Of a stretch of DNA of 64,000 nucleotides, positions 25,148-34,659 are shown in pieces. The DNA is from Woeseia sp037968755 (GTDB taxonomy: Bacteria; Pseudomonadota; Gammaproteobacteria; Steroidobacterales; Woeseiaceae): the NCBI GenBank assembly GCA_037968755.1, contig JBBKWB010000018.1:1-64000 (forward strand), written 5' to 3'. Below the pieces are notes generated by a model. It ran no database searches, was not told where the DNA came from, and worked only from the letters and a program-made list of their open reading frames with translations. Position 1 is the stretch's first letter, and every line of letters starts with the position of its first letter. The translations under genes were made by a program, and so were the position numbers.

Positions 25148-26428
25148 CTAAGGTGTGCGCGCCAACAGTGCGAACGTTTCACGCGCCGCTTCCAGCGTAG
25201 TGTCAATGTGCTCGTCGGTGTGCGCCGCCGACACAAAGCCCGCTTCAAATGCCGACGGCGCGAAGTAAACGCCACGTTGCAACATCGCGTGGAAGAACGC
25301 GGTGAAACGGTCGACATCAGCGCGTGCCACCTGTGCATAACTGCGGACCGGGCCGCCATCAGTAAACACCACGCCGAACATGCCGCCGACCGACTCGCAG
25401 GCAAGCGGAATGCCGGCCTCTGCAGCGGCGGCTGAAAGCCCCTCAATCAAACGCCTGGTCTGCGCAGACAGCGATTCGTAAAAGCCATCGCGATCGAGTT
25501 CACGCAACGTTGCGAGGCCTGCCGCCATGGCCAGCGGATTTCCGGACAACGTGCCGGCCTGGTACACCGGCCCGTCCGGAGCGAGACTCGCCATGACGTC
25601 GGCGCGTCCACCGAAGGCCGCGGCGGGCATGCCGCCACCGACGATCTTGCCCAACGTAGTCAGGTCCGGTTTGATGTTGTAGAGCGCTTGCGCGCCGCCA
25701 ATGGCCACCCGGAAACCGGTCATCACTTCGTCAAAAATCAGCAGTGCGCCGTGCTCTTGGCAGTGGCGGGCAATGGCTGCAAGAAAACCATCTTCTGGCG
25801 GCACCATGTTCATGTTGCCGGCAATCGGCTCGACGATTACGCAGGCAATATCGGCACCGAGTTCGTCGAACGCACGCGCGACAGCTTGCTCGTCGTTAAA
25901 GGGCAAGGTCACCGTATGTTCGGCCAGCGCTGCCGGCACACCGGGTGAGCTGGGCACGCCGAGGGTCAATGCACCTGAGCCGGCCTTGATCAACAGCGAG
26001 TCGGAGTGACCGTGGTAGCAACCTTCGAACTTGATAATTTTGTCGCGGCCGGTGTGGCCGCGCGCAAGGCGAATCGCACTCATGGTAGCTTCCGTGCCGG
26101 AGCTGACCATGCGCAGTCTTTCGATAGACGGCATCAGCTCGCAGATCTTGCGGGCCAATTCGGTTTCCAGAACGCAGGGCGCGCCGAAACTCAAACCCTT
26201 CGCCGCGGTTTCCGTTACCGCAGCGATCACAGCCGGATGCGCGTGACCAAGAATCATTGGCCCCCATGAGCCGACGTAATCCAGCAGGCGACGACCGTCT
26301 TCTGTTTCCAGGAAGGCGCCACTGGCGCTGCGCATAAACACCGGTTCGCCACCGACGGCCGAAAATGCGCGTACGGGCGAGTTGACGCCACCAGCAATGT
26401 ATTTTTTCGCGTCGCTAAACAGGCTCAT
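25148..26428 (-). CDS. hemL: Glutamate-1-semialdehyde 2,1-aminomutase
   Basis: 426 residues, the family's standard length. A fold-type I PLP enzyme with the Schiff-base lysine Lys261 in TTLGKIVGGGMP, SSGTEATMSAIRLAR for cofactor phosphate, and FDEVMTGFR with the PLP ring Asp. It converts GSA to 5-aminolevulinate in the C5 heme pathway, which also feeds the cytochromes b and c1 encoded at 54-56 kb. Starts MSLFSDAKKYIAGGVNSPVRAF as in other gammaproteobacteria. Divergent from rubredoxin. Confidence 0.97.
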   Translation of the reverse strand: MSLFSDAKKYIAGGVNSPVRAFSAVGGEPVFMRSASGAFLETEDGRRLLDYVGSWGPMILGHAHPAVIAAVTETAAKGLSFGAPCVLETELARKICELMPSIERLRMVSSGTEATMSAIRLARGHTGRDKIIKFEGCYHGHSDSLLIKAGSGALTLGVPSSPGVPAALAEHTVTLPFNDEQAVARAFDELGADIACVIVEPIAGNMNMVPPEDGFLAAIARHCQEHGALLIFDEVMTGFRVAIGGAQALYNIKPDLTTLGKIVGGGMPAAAFGGRADVMASLAPDGPVYQAGTLSGNPLAMAAGLATLRELDRDGFYESLSAQTRRLIEGLSAAAAEAGIPLACESVGGMFGVVFTDGGPVRSYAQVARADVDRFTAFFHAMLQRGVYFAPSAFEAGFVSAAHTDEHIDTTLEAARETFALLARTP

Positions 26429-26559
26429 GGCATTCCTTATGACTTAATTCGGTGTTCTGTGGTGGCCACGCATGCTACCGGAGCCCGCGGTGTCGCGGAA
26501 GTCCGTGCCATTCGGAACGGTTGACAGTGCCGATTGATCTCGACAAAGTCAGCTACGAA

Positions 26560-26724
26560 ATGAAAACTTACATGTGTCTAATTTGTGGCTACCTCTACGA
26601 CGAAGAGGAGGGCGATCTTGAGTCCGGTATTCCGCCCGGCACGCGCTGGGACGATGTGCCATTGTCATGGCGCTGTCCCGATTGCGGCGCGGGCAAAGAA
26701 GATTTCGAAATGGTTGAGGTCTGA
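26560..26724 (+). CDS. rubA: Rubredoxin
   Basis: 54 residues. Two CxxC-type pairs, Cys6-x2-Cys9 and Cys39-x2-Cys42, coordinate a single iron; LICGYLYDE and WRCPDCGAGKEDFE are the canonical knuckles. It is a small soluble electron carrier. The ATG at 26560 gives the usual family start, although the frame is open further upstream to 26452 and a GTG at 26527 is possible. No rubredoxin reductase or alkane hydroxylase is near. The hemL-rubredoxin divergent pair is familiar in gammaproteobacteria. Confidence 0.9.
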   Translation: MKTYMCLICGYLYDEEEGDLESGIPPGTRWDDVPLSWRCPDCGAGKEDFEMVEV

Positions 26725-26758
26725 CCGCTGAAGGTATGCGAATTCGTCGCACAGGACA

Positions 26759-27649
26759 CTAGGGCGACGTGTCTTCGCCCAGTTGCCGAGCCGTGTGATT
26801 CAGCCTGTTGAGCATTTCCGGCACGCCATCAGGGCCGATGAGGTGCAGCGCACCAACCACGATCAGGTAGTCCTCAGGCTCATCCAGTAGTGCAACAATC
26901 TGTTTGACCCAGTTCTGATTTCTTGCAACAACCAGTTGCTGGTACAGCTCTGGTTGGCCCTGCATGTCGCTCAGCATGGTGCGTTCCAGCGTTGCAACAT
27001 CACCATTGCGCCAGGCTGTGATGAGATCGTCCATAATGGTTTCGATCTCGAGCCCCTCTTCCAGAGTTTGCATAAACAAAGCTTGTTGCACTGCCATTGG
27101 CAGGGTATCGAGCATGCGCAACTGATCGTCCATGGTTTCCAGGCCGAGGATTTCTTTCTGGTCGTTGATGGCGCGGCCGGTCAGGTGCTTCTCGACGCCG
27201 TATTCCGGGTTAAAACCGATGCGGGTCAGCATCAGTTGCTCAACGGTAATAGCCGCAAGCCACGGCTCAGTCTGTGCCAGCAGCTCCAGGGGAATAGCAG
27301 CCTTGTCTGCGAGCACGGTCGCTTTCAAATAGTTCTCTGCGCCGAGCAAGTCAGCGAGGCTGCCACCCGCAGACAAAACCCCGAGCTCCGTTGCCAGGGC
27401 CTGGGCCGCCATCGGGTCGAGATCATCCATGTCCAGTTCCATGATCAGTATCTCGGCGTCTGCGTAGGCGTCGTCAATGGCCGCGGGCAAGGGATAGTCG
27501 GATGGTCGCAGCAAGTGCACTGAACCCAGCAGGTAAATGCGATTCGTATCACCGTCAATGCGCCACAGTGGCGCGCGTTGTTCGAGTGCCAGCGCCGATA
27601 GCGACAAACTGGCGAGCACGGCTATGGCAACAATTCGGCCAGGCTTCAT
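26759..27649 (-). CDS. TraB/GumN family periplasmic protein
   Basis: 296 residues with a signal peptide (about 1-22, ALALEQ). The first conserved block is IYLLGSVHLLRPSDYPLP with the G-x2-H motif, then ILIMELDMDD, and the final VVGALHLIGPDGVPEML carries the second conserved histidine block. The family (with GumN and TraB/PrgY) has a putative metal-dependent hydrolase fold (TIKI-like), but no confirmed bacterial substrate. It converges on rubredoxin and is followed upstream by cpdA on the same strand, 35 bp away. Confidence 0.85.
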   Translation of the reverse strand: MKPGRIVAIAVLASLSLSALALEQRAPLWRIDGDTNRIYLLGSVHLLRPSDYPLPAAIDDAYADAEILIMELDMDDLDPMAAQALATELGVLSAGGSLADLLGAENYLKATVLADKAAIPLELLAQTEPWLAAITVEQLMLTRIGFNPEYGVEKHLTGRAINDQKEILGLETMDDQLRMLDTLPMAVQQALFMQTLEEGLEIETIMDDLITAWRNGDVATLERTMLSDMQGQPELYQQLVVARNQNWVKQIVALLDEPEDYLIVVGALHLIGPDGVPEMLNRLNHTARQLGEDTSP

Positions 27650-27684
27650 GTAGATAGTCCTTGGAGGTTCAGGCGCTTGGAGAT

Positions 27685-28473
27685 TCAGGCGGCTGGGGAA
27701 ACCCAGATCAGTTCAGTTTGGATGCTGCCGTCCGCGTGCAGTTCCACCTGCCGGTAGGCAGGAGGCAGGTCATCCAGCGCAAACTCGTCGCTACCGGCTT
27801 TGAATTGCCGGCAAGTCGACGGCGTGCCGATGATGCGCAGCGTGTCCTTTTGTTCATCAAACGCCTGGTGAACATGCCCGAACAGGCAGCCACGCACCTT
27901 GCCACTGCTGCTCAGGGCCGCAAGAAATTTCTCGCCGTCAGCCAGGCCTACACCGTCCAGCCATGCGCTGCCAACCGACAGCGGTGGATGATGCAGGCAG
28001 ACCAGCACGTGTTCCGCCTGGGTATTCTTGATTAGCCCTTGCAGACGAGCCAGTTCGTCGGCCGCGACCCGGCCGCCCGCGCCCCTGTCCTCGCAACTGT
28101 CTATGCCGACAATCAGCCAGTTGTATTGCTGGTAGCTTGCGCAGTAGTAAAAGGGCGGCTCTGCCAGCGCTTCCTGCATAAATTCGCGAATATCGTGATT
28201 ACCTGGCACACAGTACACAGGCAAGCCCAGCGACCTGAAGTGTTCGCGAAAACGCTGGTAGGCAGCTTTGCTGTCATCCTGAATCAGGTCGCCGGTCATC
28301 GCGACTATGTCAGCGTCCCAGCCCTGTTCGGCAACGTGCTGAAGGACGCTAAGCAGGGAGTCGTGGGAAACGGTCCCGCGCAGGCTGCCCGCAGGGTCGG
28401 CAAACAGGTGCGGATCAGTAATCTGCAAAATTCGAACCGGGGTTTTGTCTGATTGATTAACGACACTTCTCAC
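27685..28473 (-). CDS. cpdA: 3',5'-cyclic-AMP phosphodiesterase
   Basis: 262 residues of the calcineurin-like metallophosphoesterase family, CpdA/Icc branch. Metal ligands appear in order: ITDPHLF (DxH), MTGDLIQD (GD), VPGNHD (GNHD), CLHHPPL and GHVHQAFDE (GHxH). It hydrolyses cAMP to AMP and so limits CRP signalling. The start is GTG at 28473. No crp or cyaA lies in the window. Transcribed toward the TraB/GumN gene, probably one unit. Confidence 0.9.
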   Translation of the reverse strand: MRSVVNQSDKTPVRILQITDPHLFADPAGSLRGTVSHDSLLSVLQHVAEQGWDADIVAMTGDLIQDDSKAAYQRFREHFRSLGLPVYCVPGNHDIREFMQEALAEPPFYYCASYQQYNWLIVGIDSCEDRGAGGRVAADELARLQGLIKNTQAEHVLVCLHHPPLSVGSAWLDGVGLADGEKFLAALSSSGKVRGCLFGHVHQAFDEQKDTLRIIGTPSTCRQFKAGSDEFALDDLPPAYRQVELHADGSIQTELIWVSPAA

Positions 28474-28804
28474 AGATTGCTACGGCAGGGACGATTGCAT
28501 CATAGCTTGTGGGTCATGGGCAGACCAGTTTCAGGCGGGAGCGTCGGCATTCGTTCGTCCGGCAAGCGGAAAGCCCGGCGTTCGCGCAAGTGCGCGCAGC
28601 GCGAGCACAGCTGGCAGGGCGAAATTCACCCGTAATTGACCATTGTCAGCTCGCTGGTAGCAACAATACGCTGTGCTTCGCTGTCAAGAACCGATGCTTG
28701 CTTGCGGCACATGGGTGAAACAGGGAAAATGCGCGGGCGCCATACTCAGCGGCACACGCCGACTTAACCACAATGCCGGACACACCGGCCGAAACCTGAG
28801 CCTC
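28474..28804. other. Spacer between cpdA and tkt
   Basis: 331 bp shared by two divergent genes. An overlapping open frame at 28453-28635 is arginine-rich without similarity and is probably not a gene. A TTGACC hexamer at about 28636 followed by an AACAATAC stretch is the best, but imperfect, promoter candidate for tkt. No terminator or repeat is obvious. Confidence 0.4.
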
Positions 28805-30838
28805 ATGTCACTAGAATCCAGCCGTTCGACCCGCACCGCAGAGCCTCTGCGCCGAGATCTCGCCAATGCTATACGGGCGCTTAGCATGGACGCCGTACAG
28901 GCAGCCAACTCCGGTCACCCGGGCGCGCCGATGGGCATGGCCGATATTGCCGAAGTATTGTGGAACGATTATCTGAAGCACAACCCGGGCAATCCCGAGT
29001 GGGCCGATCGTGATCGCTTCGTGCTCTCAAATGGGCACGGCTCAATGTTGCTATACAGCCTGTTGCATCTTAGTGGCTACCCACTTGGCATCGATGAAAT
29101 TCGCAACTTCCGGCAGTTCGGCTCCCGCACAGCCGGGCACCCGGAGCGCGAGCCGGAACTGGGTATCGAGACCACGACAGGGCCGTTAGGTCAGGGCATC
29201 AGTAACGCGGTGGGTATGGCACTCGCCGAAAAAATGCTGGCTGCGCAGTTTAACCGTCCCGGTTTTGACATCGTTGATCACCGGACCTGGGTTTTTGCCG
29301 GTGATGGCTGCCTGATGGAAGGCATTTCCCACGAAGCCTGTTCACTGGCCGGCACTTTAAAACTTGGCAAACTTGTATGCCTGTATGACGACAACGGCAT
29401 TTCCATTGATGGCGAGGTGGATGCCTGGTTCACGGACGACACCGCCGCCCGCTTTCGCGCCTACGGCTGGCAAGTCATCGACAATGTTGACGGCCATGAC
29501 AGCGCAGCGATTGCCGCGGCGATAGCGGAGGCCGTTGCCGAAACGACGCGACCTTCGATGATTTGCTGCAAGACCGTGATCGGTTTCGGTTCGCCCAACA
29601 AGCAGGGCACAGCCAGCACCCATGGTGCGCCGTTGGGTGCTGATGAAATTGCTGCAAGTCGCAAAGAGCTGGGCTGGCCGCACGCTGCATTCGAAATTCC
29701 ACCGGCTATTGCGGCAGGCTGGGATGCGCACGAGAAGGGCGCTGCCAGCGAGCAGGCCTGGCAAGACCTGTTTGACCGCTACGAACTCGAGCATCCGGAG
29801 CTCGCCGCGGAATTTTTGCGTCGCCAGCATGGGGCTCTGCCGGAAAACTGGCCTGAGTACGCCGCTGGCAAGATCGCGGAGATTGATGCCGAGGGCGCCA
29901 AAATGGCGACACGCCAGGCGTCGTTGCTGGCATTAAACGCATTTGCACCGGTACTGCCGGAGCTGGTCGGCGGTTCGGCTGACCTGACTGGCTCGAACCT
30001 GACGAAGCACGCAGGCTCCAGGCCGATCACCGGCGAAGACGCGTCCGGCAACTACATTTACTTCGGCGTACGGGAATTCGGCATGTCCGCTATTTGCAAC
30101 GGGCTCGGACTGCACGGCGGCATCATTCCGTATTGCGGGACGTTCCTGACGTTTTCAGATTACGCGCGCAATGCGTTGCGCATGGCGGCGCTGATGGAGC
30201 TGCAGAACATATTTGTTTACACCCATGACTCGATTGGCCTTGGCGAAGACGGCCCGACGCACCAACCCGTCGAGCACGTAGCGAGCCTGCGCATCATGCC
30301 CAACATGCGGGTCTGGCGGCCTTGCGACACGGTTGAGACCGCGGTTGCCTGGCGCGATGCCATTGAACATCGCGATGGTCCCAGCAGTCTTGTGCTGACG
30401 CGTCAGGGCCTGCCGCATCAGGTACGCAGCAATGCGCAGCGCGATGCAATTGCGCGTGGCGGCTATGTCCTCAGCGATTCAGATGGTACGCCGGAATTGA
30501 TCATCATCGCGACGGGCTCCGAGGTTGCGCTTGCCCAGGATGCTGCGCTCGAGCTGCGTAGTAGTGGCCGCAAAGTTCGGGTCGTCTCGATGCCGTGCGT
30601 AGAGCTGTTCGACCGGCAATCGGCGGACTATCGCGAACAGGTTTTGCCGGCTTCCGTGAGCGCACGGCTTGCGGTCGAAGCGGGGGTGAGCGACGGCTGG
30701 TGGCGCTTTGTCGGTACAACAGGCCGTGTCATCGGCATGGATACATTCGGGCAATCGGCGCCAGCAGAAACACTTTTCGAGCATTATGGCTTCAGCGTGG
30801 CCAATGTCGTCGAAAAGGCGAAGGAGCTGCTAGGCTAG
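28805..30838 (+). CDS. tkt: Transketolase
   Basis: 677 residues. The thiamine-diphosphate enzyme moves two-carbon units between sugar phosphates in the pentose phosphate pathway. Visible motifs: ANSGHPGAPMGMA near the start, the ThDP/Mg motif GDGCLMEGISHEA to NGISIDGEV, and the pyrimidine domain GGSADLTGSN and DSIGLGEDGPTHQPVE. The ATG at 28805 is about 12 residues before the usual family start and there is no clear ribosome site; the frame is open upstream to 28673. It begins a tkt-gap-pgk-pyk run; fba, the usual last member in other gammaproteobacteria, is not here. Confidence 0.95.
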   Translation: MSLESSRSTRTAEPLRRDLANAIRALSMDAVQAANSGHPGAPMGMADIAEVLWNDYLKHNPGNPEWADRDRFVLSNGHGSMLLYSLLHLSGYPLGIDEIRNFRQFGSRTAGHPEREPELGIETTTGPLGQGISNAVGMALAEKMLAAQFNRPGFDIVDHRTWVFAGDGCLMEGISHEACSLAGTLKLGKLVCLYDDNGISIDGEVDAWFTDDTAARFRAYGWQVIDNVDGHDSAAIAAAIAEAVAETTRPSMICCKTVIGFGSPNKQGTASTHGAPLGADEIAASRKELGWPHAAFEIPPAIAAGWDAHEKGAASEQAWQDLFDRYELEHPELAAEFLRRQHGALPENWPEYAAGKIAEIDAEGAKMATRQASLLALNAFAPVLPELVGGSADLTGSNLTKHAGSRPITGEDASGNYIYFGVREFGMSAICNGLGLHGGIIPYCGTFLTFSDYARNALRMAALMELQNIFVYTHDSIGLGEDGPTHQPVEHVASLRIMPNMRVWRPCDTVETAVAWRDAIEHRDGPSSLVLTRQGLPHQVRSNAQRDAIARGGYVLSDSDGTPELIIIATGSEVALAQDAALELRSSGRKVRVVSMPCVELFDRQSADYREQVLPASVSARLAVEAGVSDGWWRFVGTTGRVIGMDTFGQSAPAETLFEHYGFSVANVVEKAKELLG

Positions 30839-30974
30839 CATTCCGGCTGGACGGGCGCGGCTGCGGGAGCGCCACAAAGGGCCGCGCCGCGCGAGTAGGT
30901 CTCGGCACAACACAACTCATTATCCGTCCGCATAAATCGCGGACAGGATGCTCAATCAATATCTGGAGACAGCA

Positions 30975-31988
30975 ATGACCATAAAGATCGGAATTAACGG
31001 CTATGGCCGTATCGGCCGCAACATTCTGCGTGCACTCTATGAAGGCGGCTTGCGCTCGAAGATCGAAATTGTAGCCGTTAACGATCTTGGCGATGCGCAA
31101 ACCAATGCCCACCTGACGCGGCGAGATACAGCGCACGGTCGCTTTCCGGGCACGATCGAGGTTGATGGCGATTCGATGGTGGTCAACGGTGACCGCATCA
31201 AAGTGCTGGCTGAGCGTGATCCGGCGAAATTACCGTGGGGCGATCTGGGCGTCGATATTGTGCTCGAATCCACCGGTTTTTTTGCCTCCAAAGACAAAGC
31301 GTCTGCCCACCTGAAAGGTGGCGCGAAGAAGGTCGTCATTTCTGCGCCGGCCGGTACCGACGTTGATGCAACCGTGGTCTACGGCGTTAACCACAATGTA
31401 TTGAAGTCGTCGCACACGGTTATTTCGAATGCGTCCTGTACTACGAACTGCCTCGCGCCGCTCGTTAAGCCTTTGCATGAAAAACTGGGCCTCAAGCACG
31501 GCCTCATGACAACCATTCATGCCTACACTAACGACCAGGTACTGACGGATGTTTATCATTCCGACCTGCGTCGCGCGCGTTCAGCAACGATGTCGCAGAT
31601 TCCGACAAAGACCGGTGCTGCCTCTGCCGTAGGACTGGTGTTGCCGGAGCTTGCAGGTCGCCTGGATGGCTACGCCATGCGCGTGCCCACGATTAACGTT
31701 TCAGCGGTTGACCTGACATTCGTGGCGAATCGCGATACGACGATTGACGAGATCCACGCGATCATGAAAGAAGCGAGCGAAGGCGAGCTGAAAGGCGTGC
31801 TGGCCTATACCGACGAGCCACTGGTGTCGGTTGACTTCAATCATGATCCAGCGTCATCCACATATGATGCGGGCCTGACCAAGGTCATGGGCGGAAACCT
31901 GGTCAAGGTTTTGGCGTGGTACGACAACGAGTGGGGTTTTTCTAACCGCATGCTCGACACTACCCTGGCGCTCGCAAACGCCAAGTAA
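30975..31988 (+). CDS. gap: Type I glyceraldehyde-3-phosphate dehydrogenase
   Basis: 337 residues from the ATG at 30975 with GGAG 6 bp upstream. NAD-binding fingerprint GINGYGRIGRN; Asp37 in VNDLGD favours NAD. Catalytic Cys155 in SNASCTTN and His182 in IHAYTNDQ. The sequence type (VYHSDLRRARSATMSQIPTKTG) is the proteobacterial GapB/GapII-like type adjacent to tkt and pgk rather than E. coli GapA. It can run in both glycolytic and gluconeogenic directions. A strong hairpin lies between this gene and pgk. Confidence 0.95.
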   Translation: MTIKIGINGYGRIGRNILRALYEGGLRSKIEIVAVNDLGDAQTNAHLTRRDTAHGRFPGTIEVDGDSMVVNGDRIKVLAERDPAKLPWGDLGVDIVLESTGFFASKDKASAHLKGGAKKVVISAPAGTDVDATVVYGVNHNVLKSSHTVISNASCTTNCLAPLVKPLHEKLGLKHGLMTTIHAYTNDQVLTDVYHSDLRRARSATMSQIPTKTGAASAVGLVLPELAGRLDGYAMRVPTINVSAVDLTFVANRDTTIDEIHAIMKEASEGELKGVLAYTDEPLVSVDFNHDPASSTYDAGLTKVMGGNLVKVLAWYDNEWGFSNRMLDTTLALANAK

Positions 31989-31997
31989 CCCGGATCC

Positions 31998-32026
31998 GGC
32001 GTCCGTTGCCGTGGGTAACGGACGCC
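31998..32026 (+). promoter_or_regulatory. Perfect 10-bp stem-loop between gap and pgk
   Basis: GGCGTCCGTT (31998-32007), a 9-nt loop, and AACGGACGCC (32017-32026). No U run follows, so it is unlikely to be a full terminator. It could be an mRNA stability or processing element that sets the gap:pgk ratio. The pgk start lies 22 bp beyond. Confidence 0.65.
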
Positions 32027-32048
32027 GTCGATCAAACAGGCTGACACC

Positions 32049-33218
32049 ATGCTGAAAATGACTGACCTGGATCTCGCCGGCAAGCGCGTGCTGATCCGGG
32101 AAGACCTGAACGTGCCGATCGCTGATGGCGTGGTCACCAGCGCCGCCCGGATTGACGCCGCATTGCCCACCTTGCGCACGGCGCTGGCTGCAGGCGCGGC
32201 CGTCATCGTGATGTCGCATCTTGGGCGCCCGGAAGAGGGTAAGCCGGATGAGAGTGCTTCGTTGCAGCCAGTAGCGGACTACCTGGCACGCGAACTGGAT
32301 TGTGCGGTGCCGCTGCTGAAGGACTGGTCAAACGGCGTAGAGGTTGCGCCCGGCTCGATCGTATTGCTGGAAAACATCCGTTTCGAAGTTGGCGAGAAAG
32401 CGTGCAGCGATGCGTTGTCGAAGCGACTGGCGGCGCTGTGCGACATCTTCGTCATGGATGCATTTGGCACTGCGCATCGAGCGCAGGCAAGTACGTACGG
32501 GGTCGCGAAGTTTGCGCCGATCGCAGCGGCCGGGCCGTTACTTTCCGCGGAACTCGAGGCACTCGCGAAAGCGCTCGACAAGCCGGCGCGGCCGTTTGTC
32601 GCGATCGTTGGCGGTTCGAAGGTATCAACCAAGTTGACGGTGCTCGATACGCTTGCTGGCATCGTCGACCAGCTTATTGTTGGCGGGGGTATTGCGAACA
32701 CATTTATTGCGGCAGCGGGTCACCCGGTCGGCAAGTCCCTGTACGAGGCGGATATGCTCGACACGGCGAAAGACCTTAGTGCGGGCGGCGACCGACGTGC
32801 AAGCGTTCCCTTGCCGGTCGATGTTGTCGTTGCCAACGAGTTTTCAGCCGATGCGAACGCGACGATCAAGGCAGTAGCGGACGTAGCAACGGACGATTTG
32901 ATTCTCGACATCGGCCCAAAAACGGCGGAGCAATTCGCCAAACTGATCGCCAATGCTGGAACCATAATCTGGAATGGTCCGGTCGGCGTATTTGAGTTTG
33001 ACCAATTCGGCGAAGGTACCAAACGCATTGCGGAAGCATGCGCCGAAAGTTCGGCATTCTCCGTTGCCGGTGGTGGCGATACGCTGGCAGCAATTGAGAA
33101 GTACGGCGTCGGCCAGGACATATCCTATATTTCGACGGGCGGTGGTGCGTTTCTTGAGTTCGTCGAGGGCAAGACCCTGCCTGCCGTCGCTATTCTCGAA
33201 GAACGCGCGGCCGGATAG
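32049..33218 (+). CDS. pgk: Phosphoglycerate kinase
   Basis: 389 residues, typical bacterial length. RVLIREDLNVPIADG (substrate-binding N-terminal domain), VIVMSHLGRPEEGKPDE, LLENIRFEVGE, and the nucleotide-binding GGSKVSTKL and VAGGGDTLAAI motifs are all intact. It interconverts 1,3-bisphosphoglycerate + ADP and 3-phosphoglycerate + ATP. It starts MLKMTDLDLAGKRVL as expected. It follows gap by 60 bp that hold a stem-loop and converges on the PhoX-like gene with 61 bp between. Confidence 0.97.
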   Translation: MLKMTDLDLAGKRVLIREDLNVPIADGVVTSAARIDAALPTLRTALAAGAAVIVMSHLGRPEEGKPDESASLQPVADYLARELDCAVPLLKDWSNGVEVAPGSIVLLENIRFEVGEKACSDALSKRLAALCDIFVMDAFGTAHRAQASTYGVAKFAPIAAAGPLLSAELEALAKALDKPARPFVAIVGGSKVSTKLTVLDTLAGIVDQLIVGGGIANTFIAAAGHPVGKSLYEADMLDTAKDLSAGGDRRASVPLPVDVVVANEFSADANATIKAVADVATDDLILDIGPKTAEQFAKLIANAGTIIWNGPVGVFEFDQFGEGTKRIAEACAESSAFSVAGGGDTLAAIEKYGVGQDISYISTGGGAFLEFVEGKTLPAVAILEERAAG

Positions 33219-33279
33219 TCGCTACGGCGAAAAGACTGACGGCCAAAATAAATCGACTACTGCTGGTCACTACGGGACA

Positions 33280-34659
33280 TCAGGCAAGCGGCCACGGGCC
33301 GCTGATTGCGAGCGTCATTCCCGGCACCTGTATGTTCACGAACATTTGCCGGCCATCCGGCGAAAAGCAGATTCCTGCAAGTTCCGAGTTGCTGTACGGA
33401 TTGTCTGCGAGCGGATACTGACCGCCATCAGCTGAAATGCCGACCAGTCCGCAATGACTTGCGGTGTCCTCGCATACGACAAGGTCGCCCCACGGGCTCA
33501 CGTTGAGATTGTCGGCGTGCCGCAGCAGGCTGTCCTGGGTCGATTCTGCAACGAGCGTCAAATAGCCCTCGCGTTCTGCTGATTGCTCGGAACGCGGCAA
33601 AGGCCGGTAGCTGAATACCTGGCCCAGGCGCTCGGCCCCGCCGATCGTAGCGGCGAGGTAGACCTCTCCGTTAGCGAAGCACAGACCTTCGCCGCGGGCA
33701 AAGCGCGCTGCGCCCTGTTCGAAGCCAATCAGTCGCAGGTCATTCTCGTCACGATCCACGTCATCGAGATCGATCCAGCGAACGGGCAGGGACTGGCCGG
33801 GTTCGATGTCGCGACTGTATTCCCAGTTGCGTGTATCGAATGACGGTTGCCCGGCAATCATCAACGCCTGCAGTTGTCCGCCAGCGGCGAGTTTGCCCGG
33901 TACGGTTGGCACGAATCGATACAGAAGGCAGCGATAGCGGTCCTCACTGAGATAGACAATGCCGGTTGCCGGATCGACAGCAGCAGCTTCATGTTCGAAA
34001 CGACCCATCGCCTTAAGCGGTTCAGGGCGAACGGCACCGCGCTCTTGCGCAGGCACTTCAAAAACGTAGCCGTGGCGCTTATCGCGCTGCACCATAAGCG
34101 ATTGCTCGAAACTGCTGCCGGGTTCCGTAAAGCACTCTTCGCAACTCAACCAGCTGCCCCAGGGAGTTTTTCCGCCAGCGCAGTTGACCTCCGTGCCGGC
34201 GAGACTCATGTGCTGGCGCACGCGGTGTTGCCGGGCCGGGTCCCAGACGATCGTCGATGTGCCGCCGTTGCCGGGGGTTCGTCCGCTGCCGAAATCGTAT
34301 ACGCGTTCCGGGTCGATGTGCTGCAGCCGTTCCAGCGACGCGCCGAACGGGCCGCGGTCGCTGCGCACTGCCGAGATTTCGTGGTTACACACCAGGATGA
34401 CCTGTCCGTTCGTGCCCTTGAATGCCGCCATGCCGTCGGCCAAAGCAGGTACCTGCAGGCCGTCATCCATTTCATCGCCAAAGCTTGCCACGATGTCGTA
34501 ACGAAACCCTGCCGGCAGATCGAGAATGCGCTGCGGATCCGCTTGCAGCATGCCGAAGCCCTTGCTGCGTCCGCCGCCGCTCTGGCCCGTGCTGCTGCAG
34601 GCGGGCGAACTCGCGGCGGCGGCCGCGAGGGTTTGAACAAATCGACGTCGATTGATCAC
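33280..34659 (-). CDS. PhoX-like (DUF839) secreted phosphatase-family protein
   Basis: 459 residues. The GTG start gives a twin-arginine signal (INRRRFVQTLAAAAAS), so export by Tat is likely; the ASSPAC that follows could also be a lipobox. The body is a DUF839/PhoX beta-propeller: CNHEIS, GGTSTIVWD, NCAGGKTPWGSWLSCEE (two cysteines), EHEAAAVDPATGIVYLSEDR, and DNLNVSPWGDLVVCEDT. PhoX enzymes are calcium/iron alkaline phosphatases, but many DUF839 proteins are untested. It is on the opposite strand inside the pgk-pyk interval, which is unusual. Confidence 0.85.
   Translation of the reverse strand: MINRRRFVQTLAAAAASSPACSSTGQSGGGRSKGFGMLQADPQRILDLPAGFRYDIVASFGDEMDDGLQVPALADGMAAFKGTNGQVILVCNHEISAVRSDRGPFGASLERLQHIDPERVYDFGSGRTPGNGGTSTIVWDPARQHRVRQHMSLAGTEVNCAGGKTPWGSWLSCEECFTEPGSSFEQSLMVQRDKRHGYVFEVPAQERGAVRPEPLKAMGRFEHEAAAVDPATGIVYLSEDRYRCLLYRFVPTVPGKLAAGGQLQALMIAGQPSFDTRNWEYSRDIEPGQSLPVRWIDLDDVDRDENDLRLIGFEQGAARFARGEGLCFANGEVYLAATIGGAERLGQVFSYRPLPRSEQSAEREGYLTLVAESTQDSLLRHADNLNVSPWGDLVVCEDTASHCGLVGISADGGQYPLADNPYSNSELAGICFSPDGRQMFVNIQVPGMTLAISGPWPLA

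Noticed and set aside
28453..28635. 60-codon frame upstream of tkt
   Set aside because: Arg-rich, no ribosome site, overlaps the cpdA start; nothing supports translation.
30926..30944. GTCCGC/GCGGAC hairpin before gap
   Set aside because: Only 6-bp arms with a 7-nt loop in a GC-rich spacer; probably chance, unlike the 10-bp hairpin after gap.
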